A stretch of DNA of 64,000 nt from Synechococcus sp. RS9909. GTDB lineage: Bacteria > Cyanobacteriota > Cyanobacteriia > PCC-6307 > Cyanobiaceae. Position numbers and translations under genes: made by a program. Below, piece after piece: positions 1-10,385 of the stretch; within the stretch, counting starts at the first letter, position 1, and each line of letters begins with the position of its first letter. Where the stretch lies: the NCBI RefSeq assembly GCF_014279595.1, contig NZ_CP047943.1:1-64000 (forward strand), in the 5' to 3' direction. The notes beneath the pieces were generated by a model. The model did no database searches, was not told where the DNA came from, and saw only the letters and a list, made by a program, of their open reading frames with translations.

Positions 1-173
1 ACGCTTTCCCCAGCACCTACTACGGCTATTGAATTGGATTTAAAAAAGAACTAATCCTTGAAACAGCAGATGAGGCAAACGTTCAGCGCCAAGCGGTTGA
101 GTCCATTGCGCTTCGCCCTGGCCTGTGGAACCGTGGGAAGCCGCTCAGAATGGTTTGCCCGGACGTTGACGCC
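1..173. other. Region upstream of dnaN
   Basis: No gene seen. An A/T-rich stretch (TTTAAAAAAGAACTAAT, 39-55) could contain a dnaN promoter: TTGAAT (29-34) and TAATCC (52-57) are 17 bases apart, a weak match. One imperfect DnaA-box-like sequence, TGTGGAACC (124-132), is visible, too little to call an origin. Confidence 0.3.
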
Positions 174-1346
174 ATGAAATTGGTCTGTTCTCAGGCTGAA
201 CTCAACGCCGCTCTGCAGCTCGTCAGTCGGGCCGTTGCGTCCAGACCTACCCATCCGGTGCTGGCCAACGTGCTGCTGACTGCGGATGCCGGCACCGGGC
301 GGCTCAGCCTCACCGGTTTTGACCTCAACCTCGGGATCCAGACGTCCCTGCCCGCATCGGTTGAGAGCAGCGGTGCCGTCACCTTGCCGGCGCGTCTGTT
401 GGGGGAAATCGTGTCGCGTCTCTCGAGTGAGTCACCCGTGACCCTCGCGAGCGATGACGCCGGCGAACAGGTGGAGCTCACCAGCCTCAGTGGCTGCTAC
501 CAGATGCGGGGCATGCCCGCCGATGAGTTTCCCGAGCTGCCCCTGGTGGAAAACGGCACGGCCCTGAAGCTGGAGGCTGCTGCGTTGGCTCGCGCCTTGC
601 GCGCCACCCTGTTCGCCAGCAGCGCTGATGAGGCCAAGCAACTCCTGACCGGGGTGCATCTGCGTTTTTCCGGTTCCCACCTGGAAGCAGCGTCCACGGA
701 TGGCCATCGCCTGGCGGTGCTCGCCGTGACCGATGCCCTCCGCGAAGCTCCGACGCTGGAGGGTGGGGAAGCCAACGACGGAGAAGCCGCCGATCTTTCC
801 GTCACCCTGCCGGCTCGGTCGCTGCGGGAGGTGGAACGTCTTGTGACCAGCTGGAAAGGCGACGATCCAGTCACCTTGTTTTACGACCGTGGGCAGGTGG
901 TGGTGCTCGCGGCCGATCAGATGGTGACCAGTCGCACCCTGGAGGGCACCTATCCCAACTACCGCCAGTTGATCCCCGACAGCTTCAGTCGGGTGTTTGA
1001 ACTGGATCGCCGTGGTTTCGTCGCTGCCCTGGAGCGGGTGGCGGTGCTGGCGGATCAGCACAACAATGTGGTGCGGATCAGCAGCGAGCCTGAGTCGGGG
1101 CTGGTGCAGATCAGCGCTGATGCCCAGGATGTCGGCAGTGGTTCTGAGTCGTTGGCGTCTGATCTCAGCGGTGAGCCCGTGCAGATCGCTTTCAACGTGC
1201 GTTACGTGCTGGATGGCCTCAAGGCCATGGAAGCCGACCGGATCAAGCTGCGTTGCAATGCGCCCACCACGCCGGCCGTGCTCTCCGCCGCCGATGATGA
1301 CTCCGGGTTCACGTATCTGGTGATGCCCGTTCAGATCCGCAGCTGA
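174..1346 (+). CDS. dnaN: DNA polymerase III beta subunit (sliding clamp)
   Basis: Encodes the ring-shaped clamp that tethers DNA polymerase III to DNA during replication. The protein is 390 residues, normal for the family, and runs from MKLVCSQAEL to the typical clamp ending TYLVMPVQIRS, with three clamp repeats implied by the length. The ATG at 174 is preferred over an in-frame start at 150, because the clamp family begins with this MK(L/F) strand. It is the first complete gene of the window and is followed after 4 bases by the PRC-barrel gene. In picocyanobacteria dnaN is conventionally gene 1, away from dnaA. Identification is confident; the exact start is very likely. Confidence 0.97.
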   Translation: MKLVCSQAELNAALQLVSRAVASRPTHPVLANVLLTADAGTGRLSLTGFDLNLGIQTSLPASVESSGAVTLPARLLGEIVSRLSSESPVTLASDDAGEQVELTSLSGCYQMRGMPADEFPELPLVENGTALKLEAAALARALRATLFASSADEAKQLLTGVHLRFSGSHLEAASTDGHRLAVLAVTDALREAPTLEGGEANDGEAADLSVTLPARSLREVERLVTSWKGDDPVTLFYDRGQVVVLAADQMVTSRTLEGTYPNYRQLIPDSFSRVFELDRRGFVAALERVAVLADQHNNVVRISSEPESGLVQISADAQDVGSGSESLASDLSGEPVQIAFNVRYVLDGLKAMEADRIKLRCNAPTTPAVLSAADDDSGFTYLVMPVQIRS

Positions 1347-1350
1347 GGCC

Positions 1351-2046
1351 TTGTCCCGTCCTGATCAGATCCTTCTGAGCGATCTGTTGCGCCATCGCGT
1401 ACGTTGCGACCAGGGGCTCGACCATGGTCCCGGCGTCATGGCCTGGATGCATCCGCCCGTGCATCGTCTGCTCGGTTGGGTCAGTCGTCCATCGGCGCTG
1501 CGCACCCGTCGTGCGGTCTGGCGTCTGGATCAGTGGCGCGGGCTCAGTGAGCAGGAGGTGTTCGTCAAGGGCCCACCGGCTGAGGCTGATCTCGTGACGC
1601 TGGAACGGCTTCCCACACTCCTGGAGGCCGATCTGCTCGATCGACAGGGTGAACGCCTGGGGAGCATCGCCGACCTGGCGGTGGTGCCGGCCACAGGCCA
1701 GATCCTCCACTATCTGGTGTCGCGCAGCGATCCGCGCCTACCCGGCAGCAGCCGTTGGCGACTCACACCCGACCGCATCGTCGATCAGTGCCCCGGCCAG
1801 GTGTCCACGGCGCTGAGGGAGCTGGATGAGCTGCCCCTGGCCCGCTCCAGTGTTCGACAGGATCTGCTGCGTCGTTCCCGCTCCTGGCGTGAGCAGCTGC
1901 AGCAGATCGGTGATAAGGCCGGAGAGCGACTGGAGGGTTGGCTGGAGGAGCCTCCCTGGGACGAACCTCACGATGAGAGGCCTGATCGCCCTTCCCGCTC
2001 CCCCCATTCTGATCGGGGTGATGACGATCCGGATCCCTGGATCTGA
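1351..2046 (+). CDS. PRC-barrel domain protein, conserved in picocyanobacteria
   Basis: A 231-residue protein of unknown function. Around residues 90-130 there is a PRC-barrel-like segment ([20 protein letters not shown]), a small beta-barrel fold also found in photosynthetic reaction centre H subunits and RimM, usually used for protein or RNA contacts. The middle is helical and charged; the last 40 residues are rich in Pro, Asp, Arg and Ser ([20 protein letters not shown]) and look disordered. The start is a TTG at 1351, four bases after the dnaN stop, so translation is probably linked to dnaN; an internal start is possible. The position between dnaN and purL matches the conserved hypothetical gene known there in Prochlorococcus and marine Synechococcus. 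Function is not inferable. Confidence 0.85.
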   Translation: MSRPDQILLSDLLRHRVRCDQGLDHGPGVMAWMHPPVHRLLGWVSRPSALRTRRAVWRLDQWRGLSEQEVFVKGPPAEADLVTLERLPTLLEADLLDRQGERLGSIADLAVVPATGQILHYLVSRSDPRLPGSSRWRLTPDRIVDQCPGQVSTALRELDELPLARSSVRQDLLRRSRSWREQLQQIGDKAGERLEGWLEEPPWDEPHDERPDRPSRSPHSDRGDDDPDPWI

Positions 2047-4417
2047 ACCGCTGTCGGCAACACTGGAGACAGCTGATCAACCTCCAGTGGCCCAGTCCCC
2101 CGCTTCGGCGCCGTCGTTTGACGTGACGGCCGCTCTCCGCAAGGAGGGACTCACCGAGGAGGACTACCGCGAAATTCAGCGCCGTCTCGGTCGTGATCCC
2201 AACCGGGCGGAACTCGGCATGTTCGGGGTGATGTGGTCGGAACACTGCTGTTACCGCAACTCCAGGCCGCTCCTGCGAGGTTTTCCGACGGAGGGGCCCC
2301 GCATCCTGGTGGGACCGGGGGAGAACGCCGGGGTGGTGGATCTGGGCGACGGGCACCGTCTCGCGTTCAAGATCGAAAGTCACAACCATCCCTCGGCGGT
2401 GGAGCCCTTTCAGGGCGCGGCCACGGGGGTCGGTGGCATCCTGCGTGACATCTTCACCATGGGCGCCCGTCCGATCGCCCTGCTGAATGCCCTGCGTTTC
2501 GGCCCCATGGAGGAGCCCTCCAATCGGGGACTGCTGGAGGGGGTGGTGGCCGGCATTGCCCATTACGGCAACTGCGTTGGCGTGCCGACGGTGGGCGGTG
2601 AAGTCGCCTTTGATCCCTCCTACAGCGGCAACCCGCTGGTGAACGCCATGGCCCTGGGGCTGATGGAAACGGAGGAGATCGTCAAATCCGGAGCCTCCGG
2701 TGTCGGCAATCCCGTGGTGTACGTGGGCAGCACCACCGGTCGTGACGGCATGGGGGGTGCCAGCTTTGCCAGCGCTGAACTCAGTGGCTCCTCCCTCGAT
2801 GACCGCCCGGCTGTGCAGGTGGGTGATCCCTTTCTGGAAAAGGGGTTGATCGAAGCCTGTCTGGAGGCCTTCCAGAGTGGTGATGTGATCGCCGCCCAGG
2901 ACATGGGAGCGGCCGGTCTCACCTGCAGCTGTGCCGAAATGGCCGCCAAGGGGCATGTGGGCGTGGAGCTCGATCTGGATCGGGTGCCCGCACGGGAAGA
3001 GGGCATGACCGCCTACGAATTTCTTCTCTCCGAGTCGCAGGAGCGCATGCTCTTCGTGGTGCGTGCCGGTCGCGAGCAGCCGCTGATGGAGCGTTTCCGC
3101 CGCTGGGGGCTGCAGGCGGCCGTGGTGGGACAGGTGTTGGCGGAGCCCGTGGTGCGGGTGTTGCAGCACGGAGCGGTGGCCGCTGAAATTCCCGCCCGCG
3201 CCCTGGCGGAAGACACGCCGATCAATTCCCACAGCCTCTTGGCCGATCCCCCCCTCGACATCCAGCAGCATTGGCAATGGCAAGACTCCGAGCTTCCCGG
3301 TGCCGCGTTGGAGCACGACTGGGGTGCCGATCTGCTCGCCCTGCTCGATGATCCGACCATCGCCAGCAAGCGCTGGGTGTATCGCCAGTACGACCAGCAG
3401 GTGCTGGCCAACACCGTGATTCAGGCCGGAGGCGCTGACGCCGCGGTCGTGCGACTCCGGCCTCAGCAGGGGGACGGGTCCCTGCAGGGAACTGAGCGCG
3501 CTGTGGCGGCCACGGTGGATTGCCCGAATCGCTGGGTGGCGCTGGATCCCGAGCGTGGTGCGATGGCGGCGGTGGCGGAAGCGGCCCGCAACCTGAGTTG
3601 CGTCGGTGCCGATCCGCTCGCGGTGACCGACAACCTGAACTTTCCCTCACCCGACACCGATCGCGGCTACTGGCAACTGGCCATGGCCTGCCGTGGTCTG
3701 GCTGAGGCCTGCCGCCGACTGAACACCCCCGTGACCGGTGGCAATGTCTCCCTCTACAACGAGACCCGCAGTGATGATGGCGCGTCCGTGCCGATCCATC
3801 CCACGCCCGTGGTGGGCATGGTCGGGGTGGTGGAGTCCATCGCCAAGGTGATCGGTCTGGGGTGGCGGCAGCCGGCGGATCCAGTGGTGCTGCTGGGGGT
3901 GCCGATCGATGGGCAGGCCGATGATCGGCTCGGGCTGGCAGGCAGTGCGTATCAGGGGGTGATCCATGGTGCCCTCACCGGCCGCCCGCCTCGTCCGGAT
4001 CTGGATCTCGAGGTGAGAGTGCAGGCCCTGGTGCGGGCGGCGATTGGCCAAGGCCTGTTGGCGTCCGCCCACGATTGCAGCGACGGTGGCCTGGCGGTGG
4101 CGTTGGCGGAGAGTTGCCTGGCGGTGGGCCTGGGTGCCGCGATTGACCTGGGCAGCAGCGGGTCCCGTCCGGAGCAGCTGTTGTTTGCGGAGGGTGGCGC
4201 CAGGATCATCGTGTCGGTGAAGGCGGAAGCCCTTGAGGCCTGGCAGGCGCTGTTGGCTGGAGCGCTCGGTTGTGACGTTCCGGCCACGCCCCTCGGCTTC
4301 GTCACGGATCAGGGGCGGTTGACGATGCGCTCGGGAGATCAGGCCCTGCTGGATCTCGATGTCGCCGCGATGCGCCTGGCTCACGACCAGGCACTGCCCC
4401 GACGCATGGCGGCATGA
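2021..4417 (+). CDS. purL: Phosphoribosylformylglycinamidine synthase subunit II
   Basis: Catalyses the ATP-dependent step converting FGAR to FGAM in purine synthesis, acting with PurQ (glutaminase) and PurS, which are not in this window. The protein is of the small PurL type (about 780-800 residues), not the 1,300-residue fusion. Family signatures are clear: [20 protein letters not shown] near the N-terminus, then [20 protein letters not shown], and later [10 protein letters not shown] and [11 protein letters not shown]. The ATG at 2021 overlaps the previous gene by 26 bases; a GTG at 2087 ([13 protein letters not shown]) is an equally good start because homology begins only at about [11 protein letters not shown]. 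The stop TGA lies inside the purF start (ATGA), so the two purine genes are translationally coupled. Confidence 0.96.
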   Translation: MTIRIPGSEPLSATLETADQPPVAQSPASAPSFDVTAALRKEGLTEEDYREIQRRLGRDPNRAELGMFGVMWSEHCCYRNSRPLLRGFPTEGPRILVGPGENAGVVDLGDGHRLAFKIESHNHPSAVEPFQGAATGVGGILRDIFTMGARPIALLNALRFGPMEEPSNRGLLEGVVAGIAHYGNCVGVPTVGGEVAFDPSYSGNPLVNAMALGLMETEEIVKSGASGVGNPVVYVGSTTGRDGMGGASFASAELSGSSLDDRPAVQVGDPFLEKGLIEACLEAFQSGDVIAAQDMGAAGLTCSCAEMAAKGHVGVELDLDRVPAREEGMTAYEFLLSESQERMLFVVRAGREQPLMERFRRWGLQAAVVGQVLAEPVVRVLQHGAVAAEIPARALAEDTPINSHSLLADPPLDIQQHWQWQDSELPGAALEHDWGADLLALLDDPTIASKRWVYRQYDQQVLANTVIQAGGADAAVVRLRPQQGDGSLQGTERAVAATVDCPNRWVALDPERGAMAAVAEAARNLSCVGADPLAVTDNLNFPSPDTDRGYWQLAMACRGLAEACRRLNTPVTGGNVSLYNETRSDDGASVPIHPTPVVGMVGVVESIAKVIGLGWRQPADPVVLLGVPIDGQADDRLGLAGSAYQGVIHGALTGRPPRPDLDLEVRVQALVRAAIGQGLLASAHDCSDGGLAVALAESCLAVGLGAAIDLGSSGSRPEQLLFAEGGARIIVSVKAEALEAWQALLAGALGCDVPATPLGFVTDQGRLTMRSGDQALLDLDVAAMRLAHDQALPRRMAA

Positions 4418-5922
4418 TGCAAAATTGTGACCACATCATGACGTCGAGGCGCTCTGTGCATCAGTCCGAGACGGAGCGCCCCGACCGGATGGAGGAAGCG
4501 TGCGGCGTGTACGCCGTGCTCGCCGCAGAGCAGCCGGTGGCGAACCTCACTTATTTCGGCCTGTATTCCCTGCAGCATCGCGGCCAGGAGTCGGCGGGAA
4601 TCGCCGTTTTCAACCAGGGCAAGGTGCGCCTGCACAAAGACATGGGCCTGGTCAGCCAGGTGTTTGATCAGGACGTCCTGGCCCGCATGCCCGGTCATCT
4701 GGCCGTGGGCCACAACCGCTATTCCACGACCGGCAGCAGCAGGGTCTGCAATGCCCAGCCGGTGGTGCTGATGACGCGCCTCGGCCCTTTCGCCTTGGCT
4801 CACAACGGCAATCTCGTCAACGCAGCGGAACTGAGGCAGCGTGTTGATGATGGCCAGGCCGAATTCACCTCCACCACCGATTCGGAATTGATCGCGCTGG
4901 CGATTCAGCAGGCGGTGGAGCGCGGCCTCGATTGGCAGCCGGCGATCACGGAAGCCGTGGCCTTGTGTCGTGGTGCTTTCAGTCTGGTGATCGGCACCAA
5001 TGACGCCCTCTATGCCCTTCGCGACGGCTATGGCATCAGACCGCTGGTGTATGGCCGCCTTGGCGATGCCAGCGAAGGGCACTGGGTGGTGAGCAGTGAA
5101 ACCTGTGGGCTCGACATCATCGGCGCCAGTTATGAGGCGGATGTGCAACCCGGCGAAATCGTGCGCTTTCATTGCGGTGAACCGGAGCCATCGATTCAGC
5201 GGTGGGTGGAACCTTCCACCAGGATGTGCGTGTTCGAAATGATCTATTTCGCCCGGCCAGACAGCCGCTTCTTCGGAGAATCGCTCTACAGCTACCGGCA
5301 ACGCATCGGTCAGATCCTGGCGAAGGAATCGGCGGTGGAAGCCGATCTGGTGATCGGTGTGCCTGATTCGGGCATTCCTGCCGCCATCGGGTATGCCCAG
5401 GCGAGCGGATTGGCGTTTGCCGATGGCCTGATCAAAAACCGCTACGTCGGTCGCACCTTCATTCAACCGACCCAGGCGATGCGGGAAGCGGGGATACGGG
5501 TGAAATTGAATCCGTTGCCGGATGTGCTGGCCGGTCAGCGGGTGGTGGTGATCGATGACTCGATCGTGCGCGGCACCACAAGCCGCAAGCTGGTGCAGGC
5601 CCTTCGCGATGCCGGTGCCACCGAGGTGCACATGCGGATCAGTTCCCCACCGGTCACCCATCCCTGTTTTTACGGCATCGACACCGACACCCAGGATCAG
5701 CTCATCGCCGCCCGTCTCACGTTGGCGGAGATCCAGGAGCATCTCAAGGTCGATTCCCTCGCCTATCTCAGCAAAGAAGGCATGGTGGAAGCGGCGCGGG
5801 CCAGTTCGTCCCAGTTCTGCACCGCCTGTTTTGACGGTGCCTATCCGGTGCCGATGGATGAGGCGATGCGCTCCAGCAAGCTCATGCTCGAGCCGGCCGG
5901 TGTGGCGGCCTCACTCCGCTGA
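4414..5922 (+). CDS. purF: Amidophosphoribosyltransferase
   Basis: First committed enzyme of purine synthesis: PRPP plus glutamine to phosphoribosylamine. It is 502 residues. The N-terminal nucleophile cysteine is Cys30 in [10 protein letters not shown]; family knowledge says a propeptide is removed to expose it. [11 protein letters not shown] is the glutaminase loop and [13 protein letters not shown] the PRPP-binding loop of the phosphoribosyltransferase domain. Cysteines near HPCFYG and [13 protein letters not shown] fit the [4Fe-4S] class of PurF (Bacillus/cyanobacterial type). The ATG at 4414 overlaps the purL stop by 4 bases. Its 3' end overlaps the convergent parC-like gene by 12 bases. 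Confidence 0.97.
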   Translation: MMQNCDHIMTSRRSVHQSETERPDRMEEACGVYAVLAAEQPVANLTYFGLYSLQHRGQESAGIAVFNQGKVRLHKDMGLVSQVFDQDVLARMPGHLAVGHNRYSTTGSSRVCNAQPVVLMTRLGPFALAHNGNLVNAAELRQRVDDGQAEFTSTTDSELIALAIQQAVERGLDWQPAITEAVALCRGAFSLVIGTNDALYALRDGYGIRPLVYGRLGDASEGHWVVSSETCGLDIIGASYEADVQPGEIVRFHCGEPEPSIQRWVEPSTRMCVFEMIYFARPDSRFFGESLYSYRQRIGQILAKESAVEADLVIGVPDSGIPAAIGYAQASGLAFADGLIKNRYVGRTFIQPTQAMREAGIRVKLNPLPDVLAGQRVVVIDDSIVRGTTSRKLVQALRDAGATEVHMRISSPPVTHPCFYGIDTDTQDQLIAARLTLAEIQEHLKVDSLAYLSKEGMVEAARASSSQFCTACFDGAYPVPMDEAMRSSKLMLEPAGVAASLR

Positions 5923-8406
5923 GTCCTTCGTGCCGTTGATCAGCGGCACCAGAGCCTTCAGTCTCTCGCCTTCTCGCAGCGGCAGTTCCAGGCTGTCATC
6001 GGTGCTGATCGCTGTTCCGGCCAACCGTCCATGCCGCCCCTGGCTGGAGATCAAGCCCAGCAGCGGCGTCGCCAGGCAGACGGACACGAGGCGATCGTCC
6101 GGCGCAGCCGTCGCGTTCAGATCGATCGCCAGATCGCCCAGATCGCCGCGGTGGCACAGTCTCAGATCACCGAGAGGGCGTCGGATCAACCGACCCTGAC
6201 GGGTGGCGGCGATCAACTGGCCGGGAGCATCGGCAGCCAGGCTGACAGCCCCGACCAGCTGTTCTCCCGGCAGCAGGCGCAGCGCCACCGGCCCCTGGGC
6301 CAGCTTCCCCATCAACGGCAGCGCCGTGTCATCCACCGGCAGCCGTAGCACCCGGCCGATGTCGGTCACCAGGGCGATCGTTCCCCCCTCGGAGCAGATC
6401 ACTCCAGCCTGGAGGCTGACGCCCTCCTTGAGCTTCAGCACGCTGGCGGCCCGCCCCGACAGTTCCTGCAGGTCCTGCAAGGGCAGACGCTTGAAGCGAC
6501 CATCGCTGCTCAGCAGACCGAGGGACAAAGTCCGGCTGGCGTGATCGTCGTCGGTGTCGGGAAGCTGCAGCAGGTTGATGACGGTTTCACCCTCCATGGC
6601 GGTGGGTAGAAACCGTTCGAGCGCTCCTGGCTGTTGTCCGGCGAATTCCCAGCGCACCAAGGCCACCCGGCCCTGGGCGGTGAGGGCCAGCAACCGGGGG
6701 GGTGGGGCGATCGGCAGGATCAGGCGGGCTGGTGACGGTTCATCGCCGAGGGCGGCGGCGTCCTGCAGATGCATCCGGCCCAGCACCTGGGGGCTGATCA
6801 CCTTGACCTGGCCATCGGCTTGGATCAGCAGACGGGCATCGCCAGGAAGTGCGCCCAGGGCCTGCTTGCGTTGCAGTTCGGCATTCGGGCGTTGGCTGGC
6901 AGCCCGTTCGGCCAGCAGATGGTCGCCGCCTTCGATCAGGCGGGTGCGGCGCGGCGTGGCGAATCGTTTCCTGAGCTGCTTCAGTTCATCCACCAGAGCC
7001 GCCAGCAGAACGTCCCTTTGCTCGAGCAGGCGTTGCAGGCGACTGCGTTCCTGACGCAGTTCCTCGGCTTCTTTCCGCAGGCTCTCCTGCTCCAGTCCGG
7101 TGAGTCGACGCAGCGGCATCGCCAGAACGGCATCGGCCTGTCGTTCGCTCAGGTCGAGGTGCACCATCAGGCTGGCCCTGGCGCTGGCCGCATCCCGCGC
7201 CTCCTGGATCATGCTGATCACCTGTTGCAGTGCCTCGAGTGCGCGGTTGAGACCCTCCACCACCTCGAGGCGATCCTCGGTTTTGCGCAGGGCATGGCTG
7301 GTCCGACGGATCAGGGTCTGCTCGCGGTACTCGAGGAAGGTCTGCAGCAGCTGGCGCAGGGAGAGCTGCTGCGGTTGACCGTTCACCAGCGCCAGCAGGA
7401 TGGCTCCGAAGTTGCTCTGCAGTGACGTCCGTCGTTGCAGGTCGGCAAGCACCTTGCCTGGATCGGAATCCCGCCTGAGTTCCACCACCACCCGCATGCC
7501 GTCGCGGTCGCTCTCATCCCGGATGTCAGCGATGCCACCGATGCGCCCCTCGTTCACCTGCTCCGCCAGCTTTTCGATCCAGCCCGCTTTGCTCAGTTGA
7601 AAGGGCAGTTCGGTGATCACCACGGCATTGCGCTTGTGGCGCCCCTTGCCCGGCTGCACCTCCTCGATGTGAGCCACGCCCCGCATCGGGATGCTGCCGC
7701 GACCCGACAGGTAGGTCTCCCGGACGCCACTGCCTAACAGCACTTCGCCGCCGGTTGGGAAATCCGGGCCGGGAATCAGGGTCAGGAGCTTGTCATCGCT
7801 CAGCTCCGGTTGGCGCACCAGGGCCACCAGGGCATCCACCACTTCGCCGAGATTGTGGGGCGGGATGTTGGTGGCCATGCCCACGGCAATCCCGGCACAG
7901 CCGTTGAGCAGCAGGAAAGGCAGCTGGGCCGGCAGCACGGTCGGTTCCTGCTGGGAGCCGTCGAAGTTCGGAGCGAAATCAACGGTGTCGTCGCCGATCT
8001 CATCGAGCAGTCCCTGATGGGCGATCGGAGCCAGGCGGGTTTCGGTGTAGCGCATGGCAGCCGGCGGATCGTCATCCACGGATCCGAAGTTGCCGTGGCC
8101 ATCCAGCAGGGGGTGGCGGCTGGAGAAGGTCTGCACCAGCCGCACCAGAGCGTCGTAGACCGCCTGATCACCGTGCGGGTGATATTTGCCGAGCACATCG
8201 CCCACGACGCGGGCGCACTTGCGGTAGGGCCGATCCGGTGTCAGGCCCAGTTCGTGCATGGCATAGAGGATGCGACGCTGCACCGGCTTGAGGCCATCGC
8301 GGGCATCGGGCAAGGCCCGACCCACGATCACGCTCATCGCGTACTCGAGGTAGGAGCGCTGCATCTCCTGATGCAGGGCGATCGGTTGAACGCGCTCCTC
8401 GGCCAT
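5911..8406 (-). CDS. Type IIA topoisomerase subunit A (GyrA/ParC-like)
   Basis: An 831-residue DNA-cleaving subunit of a type II topoisomerase. The N-terminal winged-helix domain carries the active-site tyrosine, Tyr120 in AAMRYTE, preceded by the quinolone-region motif [36 protein letters not shown] and a long coiled-coil segment (residues about 360-480) follow. The C-terminal third looks like a beta-pinwheel domain with repeated short strands, but I see no GyrA-box (QRRGG-type) sequence, which is needed for supercoiling by true GyrA. That points to a ParC-like, relaxing or decatenating paralogue; a second, genuine gyrA elsewhere is expected. The same position next to purF is known in Prochlorococcus. 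The product could be named either GyrA or ParC in databases. Confidence 0.92.
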   Translation of the reverse strand: MAEERVQPIALHQEMQRSYLEYAMSVIVGRALPDARDGLKPVQRRILYAMHELGLTPDRPYRKCARVVGDVLGKYHPHGDQAVYDALVRLVQTFSSRHPLLDGHGNFGSVDDDPPAAMRYTETRLAPIAHQGLLDEIGDDTVDFAPNFDGSQQEPTVLPAQLPFLLLNGCAGIAVGMATNIPPHNLGEVVDALVALVRQPELSDDKLLTLIPGPDFPTGGEVLLGSGVRETYLSGRGSIPMRGVAHIEEVQPGKGRHKRNAVVITELPFQLSKAGWIEKLAEQVNEGRIGGIADIRDESDRDGMRVVVELRRDSDPGKVLADLQRRTSLQSNFGAILLALVNGQPQQLSLRQLLQTFLEYREQTLIRRTSHALRKTEDRLEVVEGLNRALEALQQVISMIQEARDAASARASLMVHLDLSERQADAVLAMPLRRLTGLEQESLRKEAEELRQERSRLQRLLEQRDVLLAALVDELKQLRKRFATPRRTRLIEGGDHLLAERAASQRPNAELQRKQALGALPGDARLLIQADGQVKVISPQVLGRMHLQDAAALGDEPSPARLILPIAPPPRLLALTAQGRVALVRWEFAGQQPGALERFLPTAMEGETVINLLQLPDTDDDHASRTLSLGLLSSDGRFKRLPLQDLQELSGRAASVLKLKEGVSLQAGVICSEGGTIALVTDIGRVLRLPVDDTALPLMGKLAQGPVALRLLPGEQLVGAVSLAADAPGQLIAATRQGRLIRRPLGDLRLCHRGDLGDLAIDLNATAAPDDRLVSVCLATPLLGLISSQGRHGRLAGTAISTDDSLELPLREGERLKALVPLINGTKDSAE

Positions 8407-8473
8407 CCGGATCGGAAATTCTGAGGGCGGAAGGGGCTCAGCCTACAGATCTCCCCTGGGATGACCAGTCCTC

Positions 8474-9367
8474 TCAGCTGGCGCTGCTGGGATCGGCGTT
8501 GGCTTCTGCACGCTCCACCGCATCCTGGAGGGCCGGGTTTGCCAGCAGCGTGCGCGCCGCCAGCCTCAGGTTCAGCCCCCACAGCTGCTGTTTCTGATGC
8601 CCGGGGAGCACGTAATTCGGATCGTCGGCCAGGGCTTGTCGCGCCAGGGTCAGCGCCTCTTCATCACCCGGTGATTGGCTGTTCAGTGCAGCGGCCAGGG
8701 CGAGCATGGGTTCGGCGTTGCGCTTGATCGTGAGCACGCGTCGCCAGCGTTGAATCGCCTCACGGGTGTTGCCCATTTCGAACAGCACGATCGCCTGGTT
8801 GTTCACCGCTTCCCAGAAGGTGGGTTTGAGGCTGGCGGCTTTTTCAAAGGCCTTGAGTGCGGCGCCGTAGCGCGATTGCATCACCCTGGCGTTCCCCAGG
8901 TCGAAATAGGCGGCGGGATTGTTGGGATCGAGCTTCAGCCCTTCATCGAGCAGGGGGATGGCATCCTCCGGCCGGTTGTCGCGCAGGGCCAGGGAGGCCT
9001 CGGCAAACCAGAGTCCGGCTTTGTTGGGATTGAGTTCCTTGGCCTTGGCCAGGGAGCGGGCGGCCGCATCCAGTTGCTGGCTGCGCAGTTGGGCCTCAGC
9101 CAGTACCGACCAGAGCCGTTCATCCTCCGGCTGGAGCCGCACGGCCAGCGCCGCCAGCCGGGCGGCTTCTTCCGGTTGACCCAGCTTGAGCAACTGCGCC
9201 GCCGTGCGCCCGATGCCGATGCCGGATCCCTCCAGTTCCTGCTGGCTCGGCACATACACCGTGGGAATGAGCGCCTTGGCAGGCAGGGGCAGAATCGCGC
9301 CGGCCAGGGCGAGCAGGGTCGCTGCACACCTGGTTGCACCGGGTTTGAAGCGAACGTTGCGACCCAT
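8474..9367 (-). CDS. TPR-repeat protein with N-terminal signal sequence
   Basis: A 297-residue protein starting at the ATG at 9367 (MGRNVRFKPG). It has a hydrophobic segment ATLLALAGAILPLPAKA that looks like a signal peptide, so it is probably exported or anchored at a membrane. From about residue 55 onward there are five to six tetratricopeptide-like helix pairs (for example PEEAARLAALAVRLQPEDER, AAYFDLGNARVMQSRYGAAL, AVNNQAIVLFEMGNTREAIQ), a fold for protein-protein contacts. Its ATG overlaps the queG stop by one base (TGATG), so the two are likely co-translated. Conserved in this position in picocyanobacteria; partner unknown. Confidence 0.88.
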   Translation of the reverse strand: MGRNVRFKPGATRCAATLLALAGAILPLPAKALIPTVYVPSQQELEGSGIGIGRTAAQLLKLGQPEEAARLAALAVRLQPEDERLWSVLAEAQLRSQQLDAAARSLAKAKELNPNKAGLWFAEASLALRDNRPEDAIPLLDEGLKLDPNNPAAYFDLGNARVMQSRYGAALKAFEKAASLKPTFWEAVNNQAIVLFEMGNTREAIQRWRRVLTIKRNAEPMLALAAALNSQSPGDEEALTLARQALADDPNYVLPGHQKQQLWGLNLRLAARTLLANPALQDAVERAEANADPSSAS

Positions 9368-10344
9368 CACTTTGATGTCGATCCGTTCAGGGTAGGAGGG
9401 CTCTCCACGCGCGCTGCCTCGGCGTTGCGTCTCCACATCCAGGGCTTGATTCTGCGCAGCGCCGAACCGCGCAGCTTCTCCAGCCAGGTGGCGTCATCCC
9501 AGCTCAGGGCCTGGTCGCGCTGCAGGCTGAGGATCCAGGGCCGGGGCTGCACATCGGGATCCTCACTGCAGGGCAGGGGCCCCTCATTCCAGGGGCAGAC
9601 CTCCTGGCAGATGTCGCAGCCTGCAAGCCATGGACCCAGGGCGGCCTGGATCGTCTCCGGTAGTTGCGGGCTGCGGTTTTCAATCGTGTGATATGCGAGG
9701 CAGCGGCGGGCATCGACCACAAAGGGTTCCCGGATCGCGTCCGTGGGGCAGGCGTCGATGCAGCGTTGACAGCGACCGCAGAGGGGTTCGGCGGGTTGAT
9801 CCGGCGGCAGGTCGAGACTGGTGAGCAGGTGGCCGATCACCATCCAGGACCCCCGTTGGCGGTGGATCAGGTTGCTGTGTTTGCCGATCCAACCCAGACC
9901 GGCCTCCTCCGCCCAGGCCTTGTCGAGCAGGGGGTCGGCATCCACGCAGGCTCTCCAGCCCACGCCGGGATGCTGCTGCTCCAGCCAGCGTCCGAGTCGC
10001 TTCAGCCGTTGCATGACGACGCGGTGGTAATCCCGGCCCCAGCCATAGCGGGCGATCGCCAGCGTTCCTGGTTCCCGCCTGGCTGCCACGTGGTAGTTCA
10101 GACCCACCGCCAGCAGGCTTCTGGCACCGTCGAGCAGCCGTTCCGCCGCCAGCCGCCGTGGTGCGGCCATCCAGGCCATGTCGGCCTGATGTCCTGCCTC
10201 CAACCAGCGTTGCAGGGCTGCCGTCCGCAGTTGGAGTCGGGCACTGCCCGGCAACCGGGCGAGACCCACCGGCTCGAAGCCCTGCTGCCGAGCTTCCCGC
10301 TTCAGGGCTTCGGCCAGCCTGGCCAGATCAGTGTCAGCGGACAC
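9367..10344 (-). CDS. queG: Epoxyqueuosine reductase (tRNA modification)
   Basis: Catalyses the last step of queuosine synthesis, reducing epoxyqueuosine in the wobble position of tRNAs with GUN anticodons, using cobalamin and two [4Fe-4S] clusters. The 325-residue protein has the N-terminal DUF1730-type region (residues about 40-150, GLNYHVAARREPGTLAIARY), then two ferredoxin-like cysteine clusters: CGRCQRCIDACPTDAI and CDICQEVCPWN. The start is a GTG at 10344, 41 bases from the divergent GTG of the next gene. The cobalamin need fits with cbiD later in the window. Homologues were once annotated simply as Fe-S proteins. Confidence 0.95.
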   Translation of the reverse strand: MSADTDLARLAEALKREARQQGFEPVGLARLPGSARLQLRTAALQRWLEAGHQADMAWMAAPRRLAAERLLDGARSLLAVGLNYHVAARREPGTLAIARYGWGRDYHRVVMQRLKRLGRWLEQQHPGVGWRACVDADPLLDKAWAEEAGLGWIGKHSNLIHRQRGSWMVIGHLLTSLDLPPDQPAEPLCGRCQRCIDACPTDAIREPFVVDARRCLAYHTIENRSPQLPETIQAALGPWLAGCDICQEVCPWNEGPLPCSEDPDVQPRPWILSLQRDQALSWDDATWLEKLRGSALRRIKPWMWRRNAEAARVESPPTLNGSTSK

Positions 10345-10385
10345 GGAAAGCGACCGTACAGTTGGACGACTTCAGGCATCTTGCC

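Noticed and set aside
1763-3316. 517-residue open frame on the minus strand opposite purL
   Set aside because: Full overlap with purL and shadow-like His/Gly-rich composition.
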